A DNA stretch of 64,000 nt from Streptococcus merionis DSM 19192 (GCF_000380085.1 NZ_KB904557.1:1-64000); one strand, 5' to 3'. Counted from the stretch's first letter, positions 18,674 through 28,183 are shown. Program-made: numbers and translations. The notes: generated by a model not told the origin, from the sequence alone.

Positions 18674-19108
18674 TTATGAAGGAGCAATGAGCATATCCAG
18701 ATGAGGAATACCGTCTTCTAGGTAAACCTCAGAAACTGGCTGAAACCCAAAGCTAGCATAGAAATTTTCGAGATAGGCTTGGGCTTGCGCATGAATAACC
18801 ATTTCAGGAAAACGTTCTCTAGCTACTTGCAAGGCATAACTGACCAGCTCTCGTCCAAGGCCTGTTCGTCTAAAGTTAGGTGCGACAATGACCCGTCCCA
18901 AATGAACACCGTCCTCGGCCTCAATCAGGCGAAAATAGCCCACAAGAGCACTCCTCTCCCATTTCATACCGTGCAGACAGGTAAGGTCAGCATCGTCAAC
19001 TTCAGGGTAGGCACAGGATTGTTCTACCACAAAAACACCCACGCGCAGCTTGTAGATGACATGCAATTCACGAGTTGTCAGATCATCAAAGGTCTTTATG
19101 ATCCACAT
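18674..19108 (-). CDS. GNAT acetyltransferase, ElaA type
   Basis: 144 residues from ATG 19106-19108, preceded by GAGGAGATAG; the longer frame to 19189 would overlap the PAP2 gene by 71 bases. The acetyl-CoA loop is [18 protein letters not shown], with the usual beta-bulge and C-terminal [20 protein letters not shown] segment of the ElaA group. Acceptor unknown. Third gene of the riboswitch-headed operon; a link to riboflavin is not evident. Confidence 0.8.
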   Translation of the reverse strand: MWIIKTFDDLTTRELHVIYKLRVGVFVVEQSCAYPEVDDADLTCLHGMKWERSALVGYFRLIEAEDGVHLGRVIVAPNFRRTGLGRELVSYALQVARERFPEMVIHAQAQAYLENFYASFGFQPVSEVYLEDGIPHLDMLIAPS

Positions 19109-19118
19109 ATCTATCTCC

Positions 19119-19778
19119 TCACTTTTGCTTGCTCTGGAAGCGCCATTCAAAACGCTTCTGGTCATAAAATGGATAAACGATAGAAACAATCGCCACCGCT
19201 AATAGCCAACCTGCGATGACATCCGACGGGTAATGAACACCAAGGTAAAGACGAGAGATACCGACAACCGCAGCCAAAACAATCAGAAGCAATTGCATGA
19301 GCCGTTTAACAAACTGATTCGAGCGAATCCGTTGTTCAACCACCACACAAAGGCTCAACGCAACAACCATAGTCGAAGCCGCATGCCAGCTCGGAAAGGA
19401 AGCACCAATCGGATCCGCAATCAGATACTCCAAGCTCGGCCTTTCACGGTTATAGACCAGCTTCAAAAGCGTTGAGGCAACGCCCATAACGAGGAGATTC
19501 CCCAAAAGCATAATCCCTTCAGCCCGCCACTTACGAATGTAGTAAAAAGTCGCCGCAATCAAAGCTGTGTAGGACATGATTATCGGTGTATTGCCAAGTA
19601 CAGTCACGGTTCGATAAAAATCATTGAGCCTATCGGGCAAGTCCCCGCGCAACCAAGCCTGAAAATCCACATCAAGCTGCGACAGGTCATTAGGATAAAA
19701 CTTGATCACATAACCAAGTATGACAAAGAATAAAAGGGCAAAAGAGCCCTGTGTCAAATATTTTTGTTTATTTTTCAT
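19119..19778 (-). CDS. PAP2-family membrane phosphatase
   Basis: 219 residues with about six membrane segments. The three PAP2 motifs are present: KLVYNRERPSLEY (C1), PSWHAAST (C2, catalytic His, with Trp in place of the common Gly) and SRLYLGVHYPSDVIAG (C3, nucleophilic His). It acts on a lipid phosphate such as undecaprenyl or phosphatidylglycerol phosphate on the outer membrane face. The start overlaps the end of ribU by 11 bases, so translation is coupled. Confidence 0.85.
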   Translation of the reverse strand: MKNKQKYLTQGSFALLFFVILGYVIKFYPNDLSQLDVDFQAWLRGDLPDRLNDFYRTVTVLGNTPIIMSYTALIAATFYYIRKWRAEGIMLLGNLLVMGVASTLLKLVYNRERPSLEYLIADPIGASFPSWHAASTMVVALSLCVVVEQRIRSNQFVKRLMQLLLIVLAAVVGISRLYLGVHYPSDVIAGWLLAVAIVSIVYPFYDQKRFEWRFQSKQK

Positions 19779-20331
19779 AGGTTTTCAAAATTGGTCTCAT
19801 CACAGTGTAAAGCCCGTAAAAGGCTAGCGACAAACTCACGCCTTGCAAGAAATTGAAAGGCAAGACCATGGCAAATAAGTAATTTCCCAAGCCTAAAATG
19901 GCCTTAATATCAAAGTTAGCATAGGCAGCATAAAGCGGAACCGCATAAAGATAGTTAGCAACCAGCATACCGAAAGACGACATGAGCGTCGCCACGCCAG
20001 CTGCTAGCGCGAACTGTTTTGGTGTTTTTCTTTTTTTCCAAATCATAGCAAAGCTAAGAATGAAAATCCCCATCGCCAAGATGTTCATCGGCAGACCAAT
20101 ATAGGTCGCAACACCGTTACTGTTCAGCAAAAGCTTTAGCAAAGAGCGAAGCAGCAGGATAGTCAAGCTCGATTTAGCATCCAGAATAGCCAGTCCAATC
20201 AAGACAGGCAAAATGGAAAAATCCATCTGCAGAAAGTCCGCACCTGGTATGAGGGGCAGTTGAAAAAGCATGAGCAAAAAAGAAACTGCCGAGAGAATGG
20301 CTATCAAAGCCATTTTACGTGTGTTTGTCAT
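19768..20331 (-). CDS. ribU: riboflavin ECF transporter S component RibU
   Basis: 187 residues, about six hydrophobic segments. FLLMLFQLPLIPGADFLQMD near the N terminus is the typical RibU substrate-binding loop region, and the upstream FMN riboswitch confirms riboflavin as ligand. It binds riboflavin and works with the shared EcfAA'T module encoded elsewhere. First gene of the operon; about 145 bases separate it from the riboswitch 3' end. Confidence 0.92.
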   Translation of the reverse strand: MTNTRKMALIAILSAVSFLLMLFQLPLIPGADFLQMDFSILPVLIGLAILDAKSSLTILLLRSLLKLLLNSNGVATYIGLPMNILAMGIFILSFAMIWKKRKTPKQFALAAGVATLMSSFGMLVANYLYAVPLYAAYANFDIKAILGLGNYLFAMVLPFNFLQGVSLSLAFYGLYTVMRPILKTYEK

Positions 20332-20477
20332 TCAAGTTTCCTCCAATTTCTAACAAATCGAAAGAAGCCTCGAAAACAGGACAACCTTATCTTATCAAAA
20401 TTTCCCTAAAGAGATTAACTCTTTGTAAAGCAGTTAAGATCTCACCAAAGGGATTCGTTAAAAGGCAACCTGCCTCC

Positions 20478-20786
20478 GTCTTCTCCCATCCAGACTATAC
20501 TGTCGGTTGTGGAATCACACCACATCAGCTTACGCTCGCGGACTTCTCTTAGCTGAGGTATTTTCGCTTAATCAAATCACCAAAATCATAGCTTACACTC
20601 ACAGTACAGCAAAACTAAGCAACAAGAAAAAGGAAAATAACTCACGATTCCTCAAAGAAAATCAGAAATAAACGAGAAAACGAAGTCGCTGATAGAACTG
20701 ACGTTCATCAAGACAAAGTATCTTTTTGATTTTCAAAGAGTAAAAGAGTCACCGCCGGTCGGGAATCACACCCTGCCCTGAAGACC
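20478..20786 (-). promoter_or_regulatory. FMN riboswitch (RFN element) with an enlarged variable arm
   Basis: On the minus strand the conserved segments occur in order: GGTCTTCAGGGCAGGGTG, TTCCCGACCGGCGGTGA, AAGTCCGCGAGCG, GGTGTGATTCCACAACCGACA and AGTATAGTCTGGATGGGAGA-AGAC. They are complete and close the P1 stem. The arm between GGCGGTGA and AGTCCGCGAGC is about 200 bases instead of some tens, and contains a family A repeat (20651-20743). FMN binding should shut off ribU. Confidence 0.93.
20651..20743. repeat. family A element inside the FMN riboswitch
   Basis: The ends CTCAAAGAAAATCA (20651-20664) and TGATTTTCAAAGAGTA (20727-20742) form an imperfect terminal inverted repeat. The interior (GTCGCTGATAGAACTGACG; CATCAAGACAAAGTATC) matches the right arm of the repeat at 28550-28624. 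About 90 bases, no coding capacity: a MITE-like element. Confidence 0.75.
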
Positions 20787-20800
20787 TTTTCATCATACCA

Positions 20801-20835
20801 AAAAAAGCCCCGACTTGCAAGGAATCAGTCGGGGC
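20801..20835 (-). terminator. terminator of lplA
   Basis: GCCCCGACT (20807-20815) pairs with AGTCGGGGC (20827-20835), followed on the minus strand by TTTTTTT. It lies just upstream of the riboswitch. Confidence 0.9.
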
Positions 20836-20843
20836 GGCATAAG

Positions 20844-21833
20844 CTAAGCTACAATAGCCCTAGCCACATCCTCCGTTGTCATGCGAGAGAAATAATGGGT
20901 CGTGTCAATCGTTTGAAGTTTTGCAAGAACATCTTTGTATTCGTAACGTGTTCCAACTAAAAGCTGCTCAATGTCTGCAACATCTCCGATCCCAAAGAAG
21001 TCTCCGTAGATCTTGATAGACTCAATAACAGATTTTTCGACCTTGGCAAAGGTTGTAATTTTACCAGCATCGTAGCGCACATTGCGCTCAATCGTATATT
21101 CAGGTGTTTCACCAAAGTTCCATTCCCAAGTCCCAAATTGGGTATCACGAATTTCTTGGATACGCTTGAATTCTTCGTCTGAAAGAACATATTCGGTCAT
21201 ATCAGGGTATTCTTTTTTCATTTGGGCTAAAATAGCGTCACTAAACTCTTGAACGGTGATTTTTTCAGGCAATTCATTGTTAATGTTGGTGACACGAGCA
21301 CGAACAGACTTAACCCCTTTAGACTCGATTTTATCTTTGGAAACCTTGAGAGCATCTCCAAGGACAGTCATATCTACATCAAAGAGCAGACAACCGTGAT
21401 GCATCATGCGTCCCTTGTAGTAGGCTTGAGCATTACCACAGATCTTCTTACCATCAATTTCCAAATCATTTCGCCCTGTAAAATTAGCCTCGACACCAAG
21501 CCCAGCCAAGGTGTCAATCACCGGCTTGGAGAATGTTTTAAAATCAAAAGCTCCCTCATCAGCCTTATTGGAAATAATGGTGTAGTTAAGATTGTTAAGG
21601 TCATGGTAAACCGCACCACCACCAGACAAACGACGGATCACATGGATATCGTGAGCATCTGTGTACTCTTTATTGATTTCTGCCAGAGCATTCTGGTGCT
21701 TGCCTATGATAATAGCAGGCTCATTAATCCAGAGGATAAAAATCTCATCTTCACCTGTCAATTCACGGAAAGCGTAAGATTCAAGAGCAATGTTGTATGC
21801 CGGGTCATTCGAGTTGTTAACAATGTATTTCAT
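20844..21833 (-). CDS. lplA: lipoate-protein ligase A
   Basis: 329 residues. The ligase core has the RRLSGGGAVYHDLNNLN motif (66-82), GRNDLEIDGKKICGNAQ with the catalytic Lys region (120-137), and an accessory C-terminal domain (about 250-329), as in full-length LplA. It activates free lipoate with ATP and attaches it to lipoyl domains. The likely targets are the lipoyl domains of AcoC and AcoL encoded upstream; in other streptococci lplA directly follows acoL, while here the hyaluronate lyase gene lies between them. Confidence 0.93.
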   Translation of the reverse strand: MKYIVNNSNDPAYNIALESYAFRELTGEDEIFILWINEPAIIIGKHQNALAEINKEYTDAHDIHVIRRLSGGGAVYHDLNNLNYTIISNKADEGAFDFKTFSKPVIDTLAGLGVEANFTGRNDLEIDGKKICGNAQAYYKGRMMHHGCLLFDVDMTVLGDALKVSKDKIESKGVKSVRARVTNINNELPEKITVQEFSDAILAQMKKEYPDMTEYVLSDEEFKRIQEIRDTQFGTWEWNFGETPEYTIERNVRYDAGKITTFAKVEKSVIESIKIYGDFFGIGDVADIEQLLVGTRYEYKDVLAKLQTIDTTHYFSRMTTEDVARAIVA

Positions 21834-21973
21834 GAAAAGCTCCTTGTAAGATAACTATAGTTTGATTATATCAAATTCATGATATTGTCGCGAAAAATTG
21901 AACTGATTTATAGTAAAGTCTTTACTGAAAATATTACAATTTCGTAACAAAGCATTTATTTATGATGTAAGGG

Positions 21974-22023
21974 TTTACAAACACCTTATCTGGTGGTATA
22001 GTGTTTTTTGTAAATCGGTTTAC
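21974..22023 (+). promoter_or_regulatory. hyaluronate lyase promoter with an overlapping LacI-type operator
   Basis: TTTACA (21974-21979), 17 bases, TATAGT (21997-22002). The near-palindrome GTAAATCGGTTTAC (22010-22023), with central CG, sits at the expected transcription start. A repressor bound here would block initiation. RegR, a LacI-family regulator, controls the pneumococcal hyaluronidase; a RegR-like repressor is the natural candidate but is not in the window. Confidence 0.7.
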
Positions 22024-22063
22024 CAATTTCTGGCTTTATTTTAATTTACTAAGGAGGTTTTTT

Positions 22064-24730
22064 GTGAAAAAGAACACTACATTTCTTTCCAAGAGAACTT
22101 TTCTCTTCTCATCTCTCATTCTTGGTCTGGCAATTTTATCATCCAGCCATCCCACTTTTGCAGCAGAAACAACGACCATTGACCCTACAACCACTATCAG
22201 TTCTCAATCAACACTTGCTCCAACGACAACAGAAAACCCTACAACCACAAGCCATACGACGGAAGTTCCGAAATCAATCCAACCTGAAGAACCTGTATCC
22301 ATCACCAAAGATAACTATACCGCTATGTTGGACACATGGAATGATATCAACGCGGGAAATCGTTTCTATGATCCAAATAATCCAGCAATGGTGGAATTTA
22401 ATAAAAAATTGGAAGCTGCAGTGGACGCAGACATTGCAATCTATAATAGTAATCCCGACCGTACTTTCCTTTGGGAGGATAAGGGTGACTACAGCAAATC
22501 TGCTAATATCACAGCAACTTACCGCAAACTCGAAGCCATTGCTAAGCAAATTACAAATCCGGCTTCTAAGCACTATCAAAGTGAAAAGGCAATTGCCTTG
22601 GTTAAGGATGGTATGGCTTTTCTCTACGAAAAAGTCTATAACGAAAATACAGAATATCGCCAGATAAAAGGTGATCGTAGTATCAACTGGTGGGATTACG
22701 AAATCGGTACTCCTCGTGCCATCAACAACACGCTTTCCCTCCTGTACGAATATTTTACCCAAGAAGATATTCTCAAATACACCCAACCAATTGAAAAATT
22801 TGTGCCCGTTCCAACTCATTTCCGCTATACTAGCACCAATCCAGATTTCCCTAAATTCGAGGCTGCCAGCGGAAATATGACCGACATGGGGCGGGTAAAA
22901 ATCATTGCTGGTATTTTGCGCAAAGATAGAGAAGAAATTGCAGCAACTATCAGAGCTATCGAAAAAGTCTTTGTATTTGTTGAAGATGGCAATGGTTTCT
23001 ATGAAGATGGTAGCCACCTCGACCATGCCAATAATATTAGAAAGGGAACTGCCTATAATGGAGCTTATGGAAATGTCCTTATTGATGGGCTCTCACAGCT
23101 GATTCCTGTTATTCAAAAGACAGAAACTCCACTCTCCCCTGAAAAGATGGACATCATTTATCATTGGATTGACAACGCATTCCTCCCACTCATGTTACAT
23201 GGTGAAATGGCAGATATGGTACGTGGTCGCGCTATCAGCCGCCCTAATGCAGAAGCTCATGTGGCAGCCGTTGAAACCTTACGCGGGATTCTTCGTATCG
23301 CAAACAGTTCAGACGACGCCCGTAGTTTGGCAGTCAAGGCGCGAATCAAAAACATTGTCCTTGAAGGAAATCCCTTCTATAGTGTTTATGGAAACTTGAC
23401 GACGTATAAAGACATCAAAAACATGCAGGATTTATTAAATGATCCTACTATCCCAGCCAACAAGCCAGATAGCTATATCAAAACCTACAACAATATGGAT
23501 AAACTGGTTGTCTATAATGCCAAACGTGACTTTGGTTTTGCTCTTTCCATGTTCTCCGAACGTACTCTCAATTTTGAAGCTATGAACGATGAAAATCTTC
23601 GCGGTTGGTATACAGGTGACGGTATGTTCTACCTTTACAACAATGACCTCGGTCATTATAGTGGCAACTATTGGCCAACGGTTGATGCTTACAAGATGCC
23701 GGGAACAACTGAGACAGATGCCAAACGCATTGACGGTACTGCCAAGAACATTAGCGAGCAAGCTGACCAAGTTGGCATGTATTCTCTACCTGCAGGCTCT
23801 TTCGTTCAAAGTAAAAAGCTAGATGATGCGCATGCGATGGCTGCTATGACCTTTACCAACTGGAACAAGACCTTGACTCTCAATAAAGGCTGGTTTGTCC
23901 TGGACGATAAAATTGTCTTTGTTGGAAGCAATATCCAAAACACATCTAATGACAAGGTAAGCACAACTATTGACCAACGTAAAGTTGACCCTGCTCACTC
24001 CTATAAGGTGTATGTAAATGGTACAGAGAAACCTGCCCAAGAAAACTTCCAATCCGGAGGTGATAAAACCTTCGCTGAAACGAAATCTATCTTTCTTGAA
24101 AGCGATGAAAACGGTAGAAATATCGGCTATATTTTCTTCAAACCAAGCGATATAACAATCAGCCAACAAATACAGACTGGTCACTGGAACAAGATAAAAG
24201 GCTATGGTAAGCCAGATTCACGGGCTGATGCTGAACATAGCAATGAGTATATTACTATCTCCCAAGCCCACACAGGCAAAGGAGATAGCTATGGTTATAT
24301 CCTCTTGCCAAATGTTAGTCGCCAAGAATTTGAAGCAGTGGTAAACAATCTCAACCTTGAATTACTCGAAAACAATGATAAAATGACTGTAGTCAACGAC
24401 CTTACTAACAAACGTCGTTTGGTCATTAAGTACAACAACCAAGAAAGCAAAGTGGATGACCAAGTGCTCAATCAAGCTGGATTTTATGAATTTGCAAATC
24501 CAGAAGATAAGCCTGCTCCACAGACAACAACAGCTGCTACCACCACTACCAATATGACTACCATCCTACGTGAAACAGCTACAACCTCTGCTCACACAAC
24601 AAAAAAAAAGACTAAAAATGCTTTACCACAAACTGGTACTCGAACAAATCTGTACGGCTTAGTCGGACTAGGACTGCTAACTATCGCGGGAATGATGCAC
24701 CAATTTCTAAGAAAGAAGGCAGATCAATAA
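22064..24730 (+). CDS. hylA: cell-wall-anchored hyaluronate lyase (PL8)
   Basis: 888 residues from the GTG at 22064, which has AAGGAGG seven bases upstream; an ATG 63 bases earlier lies on the operator and is rejected. A signal peptide (1-33) is followed by a Thr-rich linker (35-75), an alpha-toroid catalytic domain, beta-sandwich domains, a second Thr-rich stretch and an LPQTG sorting signal with a hydrophobic segment and RKKADQ tail. Catalytic residues by family alignment: Asn271 (SGNMTDMGR), His321 (LDHAN) and Tyr335 (NGAYGNV). Between His and Tyr there are five more residues than in the pneumococcal enzyme. It lacks the N-terminal carbohydrate-binding region of longer streptococcal enzymes. 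It cleaves host hyaluronan by beta-elimination at the cell surface. Confidence 0.93.
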   Translation: MKKNTTFLSKRTFLFSSLILGLAILSSSHPTFAAETTTIDPTTTISSQSTLAPTTTENPTTTSHTTEVPKSIQPEEPVSITKDNYTAMLDTWNDINAGNRFYDPNNPAMVEFNKKLEAAVDADIAIYNSNPDRTFLWEDKGDYSKSANITATYRKLEAIAKQITNPASKHYQSEKAIALVKDGMAFLYEKVYNENTEYRQIKGDRSINWWDYEIGTPRAINNTLSLLYEYFTQEDILKYTQPIEKFVPVPTHFRYTSTNPDFPKFEAASGNMTDMGRVKIIAGILRKDREEIAATIRAIEKVFVFVEDGNGFYEDGSHLDHANNIRKGTAYNGAYGNVLIDGLSQLIPVIQKTETPLSPEKMDIIYHWIDNAFLPLMLHGEMADMVRGRAISRPNAEAHVAAVETLRGILRIANSSDDARSLAVKARIKNIVLEGNPFYSVYGNLTTYKDIKNMQDLLNDPTIPANKPDSYIKTYNNMDKLVVYNAKRDFGFALSMFSERTLNFEAMNDENLRGWYTGDGMFYLYNNDLGHYSGNYWPTVDAYKMPGTTETDAKRIDGTAKNISEQADQVGMYSLPAGSFVQSKKLDDAHAMAAMTFTNWNKTLTLNKGWFVLDDKIVFVGSNIQNTSNDKVSTTIDQRKVDPAHSYKVYVNGTEKPAQENFQSGGDKTFAETKSIFLESDENGRNIGYIFFKPSDITISQQIQTGHWNKIKGYGKPDSRADAEHSNEYITISQAHTGKGDSYGYILLPNVSRQEFEAVVNNLNLELLENNDKMTVVNDLTNKRRLVIKYNNQESKVDDQVLNQAGFYEFANPEDKPAPQTTTAATTTTNMTTILRETATTSAHTTKKKTKNALPQTGTRTNLYGLVGLGLLTIAGMMHQFLRKKADQ

Positions 24731-24738
24731 AAAATGAA

Positions 24739-24781
24739 GAACCTGAGACATAATTCCGCCTCAGGCTCTTTTACTTTTTTG
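24739..24781. terminator. bidirectional terminator between hylA and acoL
   Basis: GAACCTGAG (24739-24747) pairs with CTCAGGCTC (24760-24768), followed by TTTTACTTTTTT on the plus strand and A-rich sequence on the other side. Confidence 0.85.
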
Positions 24782-24785
24782 ATTG

Positions 24786-26570
24786 TTATTTACGTTTTGG
24801 TGGGTTGTGGATAGCTACACCGAGCACATCAAGGAAGGCTTCGTACAACACTTCTGAGAAGGTTGGGTGTCCATGGATGGATGCTGCCACATCATCAACA
24901 GTCAATTCAGCTTCCATGATTGTCGCAGCTTCATTGATCATTTCAGCGGCAACAGGACCGATGATGTGAACACCAAGGATTTCATGGTATTTCGCGTCAG
25001 CGATAACTTTAACAAACCCGTGAGCTTCGTTAGAAGCAATAGCACGGCCGTTACCAGTAAAGCTGTTGCGACCAATAAGAATGCCATCTTTACCGTATTT
25101 TTCGATAGCTTGCTCTTCTGTCAAGCCAACCATAGCGATTTCAGGGTGTGTGTAAACAGCAGCTGGTGTATTGTCAAGCTTAGCCTTATGGTGGTTACCA
25201 TTCATCGCATTTTCTGCTGCGACTTCACCCATACGATAGGCAGCGTGTGCCAGCATCTTCGTGCCATTCACATCACCTGGGGCATAAATACCTGGGATAG
25301 ATGTTTCTTGGTAGGCATTGACTTTAATACGTCCACGATCCATTTCAAGGTTCAGATTTTCAAGACCGTTCAATTGTGGAACACGACCGATTGAAAGAAG
25401 GGCCTTTTCAGAAACAACTTCAGAACCATCGTTCAATTTGATCGTTAATTGGTTGTTGGCTTCGATAATTTCAGACACACCGACAGAGGTCAAGAACTTC
25501 ATACCTTTCTTCGAAAGCACTTTTTGAAGCTCGATAGAAACTTCGCGATCCATACCTGGAATGATGCGGTCTGCCATCTCAACAACAGTCACTTCTGTAC
25601 CGTACGAAGCATAAACAAGCCCTAGTTCCACACCGACAACACCACCACCCATAACAGTGAGGGATTTCGGAATTTCACGAAGATCAAGGATATCATCTGA
25701 CGTCAAGACCAACTTAGAGTCGATACCTGGAATATTGATGCGTGAAACTTTTGAACCTGTCGCAAGGATAATGCTACGTCCTTTAATGGTTTCAGAGCCA
25801 ATCGTAACCGTTTTATCAGGGTTTACTTGACCGAGACCGTTAAAGATGGTCACTTTGTTGGCTTTCAAGAGACCTTGAACACCACCTGTCAAGGTTTTGA
25901 CAACGGAGTTCTTGAAATCAACGGTCTTATCCATATCAATCGTGTAGTTTGTTGAAGCAAGGTTGATTCCACGACCAGCCGCAATCTTCAAACCGTCAAG
26001 GATTTCTGCATTTTTCAAGTAAGTCTTAGTTGGGATACAGCCTTTGTTTAAGCAGGTACCACCAAATTCAGACTTCTCAACGATAGCGATTTTACCACCG
26101 AGTTGAGCACCGCGGATCGCCGCATAGTAACCAGCAGGGCCGCCACCGACAACAACGATATCGTACTCGTTATCAGCAAGCGCTGCGCGAGGAACAACTG
26201 TTGCAGCTGGTGCAGTAGGAACTTCAAGCCCTGCAGCCTTCAAGTCTGCCGTTACCTGTTCTTCTGTTGTAGTGACAGGAGCATCTCCCACAGCTGGTGA
26301 TGGTGTCGCCACTAAGTCCTCAACGCTTTCCCCTTCTGCGCCAATGTAGGCGATAACTTCTGTGACAGGAACCGTTTCCCCATCACCACGAACGATTTTC
26401 AAGAGGACACCTGAATCTTCTGCTTCAAGTTCCATATTCGTCTTATCAGACATGATTTCTAAAAGGATGTCACCTTCGTTTACCACGTCACCCACTTGTT
26501 TTTTCCACTCGATGATTTCACCTTCTTGCATATCAACACCGAGTTTTGGCATAATAACTTCAAAAGCCAT
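24786..26570 (-). CDS. acoL: dihydrolipoamide dehydrogenase (E3) with N-terminal lipoyl domain
   Basis: 594 residues. Residues 1-80 are a lipoyl domain (EIMSDKTNMELEAEDSG, Lys44 lipoylated by family), joined by an Ala/Pro/Thr linker to a flavoprotein disulphide reductase: FAD motif VVVGGGPAGYYAAIRG, redox pair GGTCLNKGCIPTK, NAD motif GGGVVGVELG, and C-terminal active-site His in SIHGHPTFSEVLYEA. It reoxidises the dihydrolipoyl groups of the complex with NAD+. Last gene of the acoABCL order. Confidence 0.93.
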   Translation of the reverse strand: MAFEVIMPKLGVDMQEGEIIEWKKQVGDVVNEGDILLEIMSDKTNMELEAEDSGVLLKIVRGDGETVPVTEVIAYIGAEGESVEDLVATPSPAVGDAPVTTTEEQVTADLKAAGLEVPTAPAATVVPRAALADNEYDIVVVGGGPAGYYAAIRGAQLGGKIAIVEKSEFGGTCLNKGCIPTKTYLKNAEILDGLKIAAGRGINLASTNYTIDMDKTVDFKNSVVKTLTGGVQGLLKANKVTIFNGLGQVNPDKTVTIGSETIKGRSIILATGSKVSRINIPGIDSKLVLTSDDILDLREIPKSLTVMGGGVVGVELGLVYASYGTEVTVVEMADRIIPGMDREVSIELQKVLSKKGMKFLTSVGVSEIIEANNQLTIKLNDGSEVVSEKALLSIGRVPQLNGLENLNLEMDRGRIKVNAYQETSIPGIYAPGDVNGTKMLAHAAYRMGEVAAENAMNGNHHKAKLDNTPAAVYTHPEIAMVGLTEEQAIEKYGKDGILIGRNSFTGNGRAIASNEAHGFVKVIADAKYHEILGVHIIGPVAAEMINEAATIMEAELTVDDVAASIHGHPTFSEVLYEAFLDVLGVAIHNPPKRK

Positions 26571-26698
26571 GTTTTACTTCCTTTCACTTTTTAAAAACTG
26601 AAATGTCTCTTTTCTCTAATACTTTTGTAACTGACGAGCATCCAGCCCTTCTATATATCAGTTCAGTCACCTTGCGACTGTCTTAAGTTTTAACAGTT

Positions 26699-28099
26699 CT
26701 AAATCAGCAATTCCAATGGATTTTCCAAGAGATTCTTGAGGTCAACCATGAATTTGGCACCGTTCATACCGTCTACAAGACGATGGTCGATCGTCAAGCA
26801 CATGGCCATAATTGGACGAATCTTGATTTCACCATCAATAACGACTGGTGTTTGTACCGTTGCTGCCACACCTAAAATCGCTGAGTTAGGCTGGTTGATG
26901 ATTGGGTTGAAAGTCTTTGTGCCAAACATTCCAAGATTGGTGATTGAGAAGGTTGAGCCAGACATTTCAGCTGCTTTGAGCTTACCAGACTGCGCTTTCT
27001 TAATCACATCTTTAGAAGCAACCACAAACTCTGACAGACTCATCTTATCAGCACCGTGAACAACTGGAACCACAAGGCCATCGTCAAGACCTACGGCAAT
27101 ACCGAGGTTGACAAACTTATGAAGTTCGATGTCGTTAGCATCGTTGATAAGCGAAGCGTTCATGTAACGGTGCTCTTCTTTCATCAGAACACGCGTTACA
27201 GCAAGACCAATCAAGTCTGTAAAGGTCACCTTAAGACCTGTCTTGTTCATGATTGGCTCAAGGACTTGCTTACGAAGCGCCATGAGATTGGTCATATCAA
27301 TGTCGTAATTAAGCGTAAAGGTTGGAGCTGTCAAGTAGGAATGCGTCATGCCTTTTGAGATCGCCTTACGCATTGCACTCATCTTGATGATTTCAACACC
27401 CTCTGGCAATTCCTTGGCTAGTTTTTCAGCAGATTTCGCTTCAATAGCTGGCGTAGCTGCTTCAGCAGGCTTGATTACTGCCAAGACATCTTCTTTCACA
27501 ATCTTACCAGCAACACCTGTACCAGTGATTGTCGTTAAATCAAGACCATTGTCCTCAGCGATACGACGTGCTAGCGGTGTCACTCTAGGCTGTGCTCCCT
27601 TGAAGTTTTCAACATCATCTTTATGGACACGGCCGTTCGCACCAGTACCGGGAACCAATCCGAGATCAATACCAGTTTCACGCGCTGCTTTACGAGCAGC
27701 TGGTGTCGCACGAACTTTGCCACCACCTTGCGGTTTAGCAGCTGGTGTAGTTGGCGCAACAGCTACCGCAGCTGGCGCTACTTCCTCTGTCGTTGTGACA
27801 GGCGCTTCGCTAATTGATGACGAACCAGCTGCAACAACTGCTTCAACATCTACTGTTTCACCTTCGGCACCGAGGTAACCAATAACTTCTGTGACAGGAA
27901 CCGTTTCTCCGTCACCTTTTACGATTTTAATAAGGACACCTGAATCTTCTGCTTCAAGTTCCATATTTGTCTTATCAGACATGATTTCAAGAAGAACATC
28001 GCCTTCGTTGACCATATCGCCTTCTTGTTTTTTCCACTCGATGATTTCGCCTTCTTGCATATCAACACCGAGTTTAGGCATGATAATTTCAATAGCCAT
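26699..28099 (-). CDS. acoC: dihydrolipoamide acetyltransferase (E2) of the acetoin/pyruvate dehydrogenase complex
   Basis: 466 residues from ATG 28097-28099, preceded by GGAAGGAAAAG; the longer frame to 28192 is not supported by a ribosome-binding site. A lipoyl domain (1-80, SDKTNMELEAEDSG) is followed by two peripheral subunit-binding domains in tandem (RATPAARKAARETGIDL and RVTPLARRIAEDNGLDL) and the CoA acyltransferase core with the active-site TIDHRLVDGMNG. It transfers the acyl group to CoA and forms the core of the complex. Confidence 0.93.
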   Translation of the reverse strand: MAIEIIMPKLGVDMQEGEIIEWKKQEGDMVNEGDVLLEIMSDKTNMELEAEDSGVLIKIVKGDGETVPVTEVIGYLGAEGETVDVEAVVAAGSSSISEAPVTTTEEVAPAAVAVAPTTPAAKPQGGGKVRATPAARKAARETGIDLGLVPGTGANGRVHKDDVENFKGAQPRVTPLARRIAEDNGLDLTTITGTGVAGKIVKEDVLAVIKPAEAATPAIEAKSAEKLAKELPEGVEIIKMSAMRKAISKGMTHSYLTAPTFTLNYDIDMTNLMALRKQVLEPIMNKTGLKVTFTDLIGLAVTRVLMKEEHRYMNASLINDANDIELHKFVNLGIAVGLDDGLVVPVVHGADKMSLSEFVVASKDVIKKAQSGKLKAAEMSGSTFSITNLGMFGTKTFNPIINQPNSAILGVAATVQTPVVIDGEIKIRPIMAMCLTIDHRLVDGMNGAKFMVDLKNLLENPLELLI

Positions 28100-28183
28100 T
28101 TTGCTTTTCCTTCCTATGTCTTGGTTTGCAAATCTCAAACGCCCTCTCGAATTAGATAAGTATATTATAAATTTGAGAGAAGT

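Noticed and set aside
22274..23026. 250-codon open frame antisense to hylA
   Set aside because: It mirrors the hyaluronate lyase coding sequence, has no ribosome-binding site and no recognisable domain.
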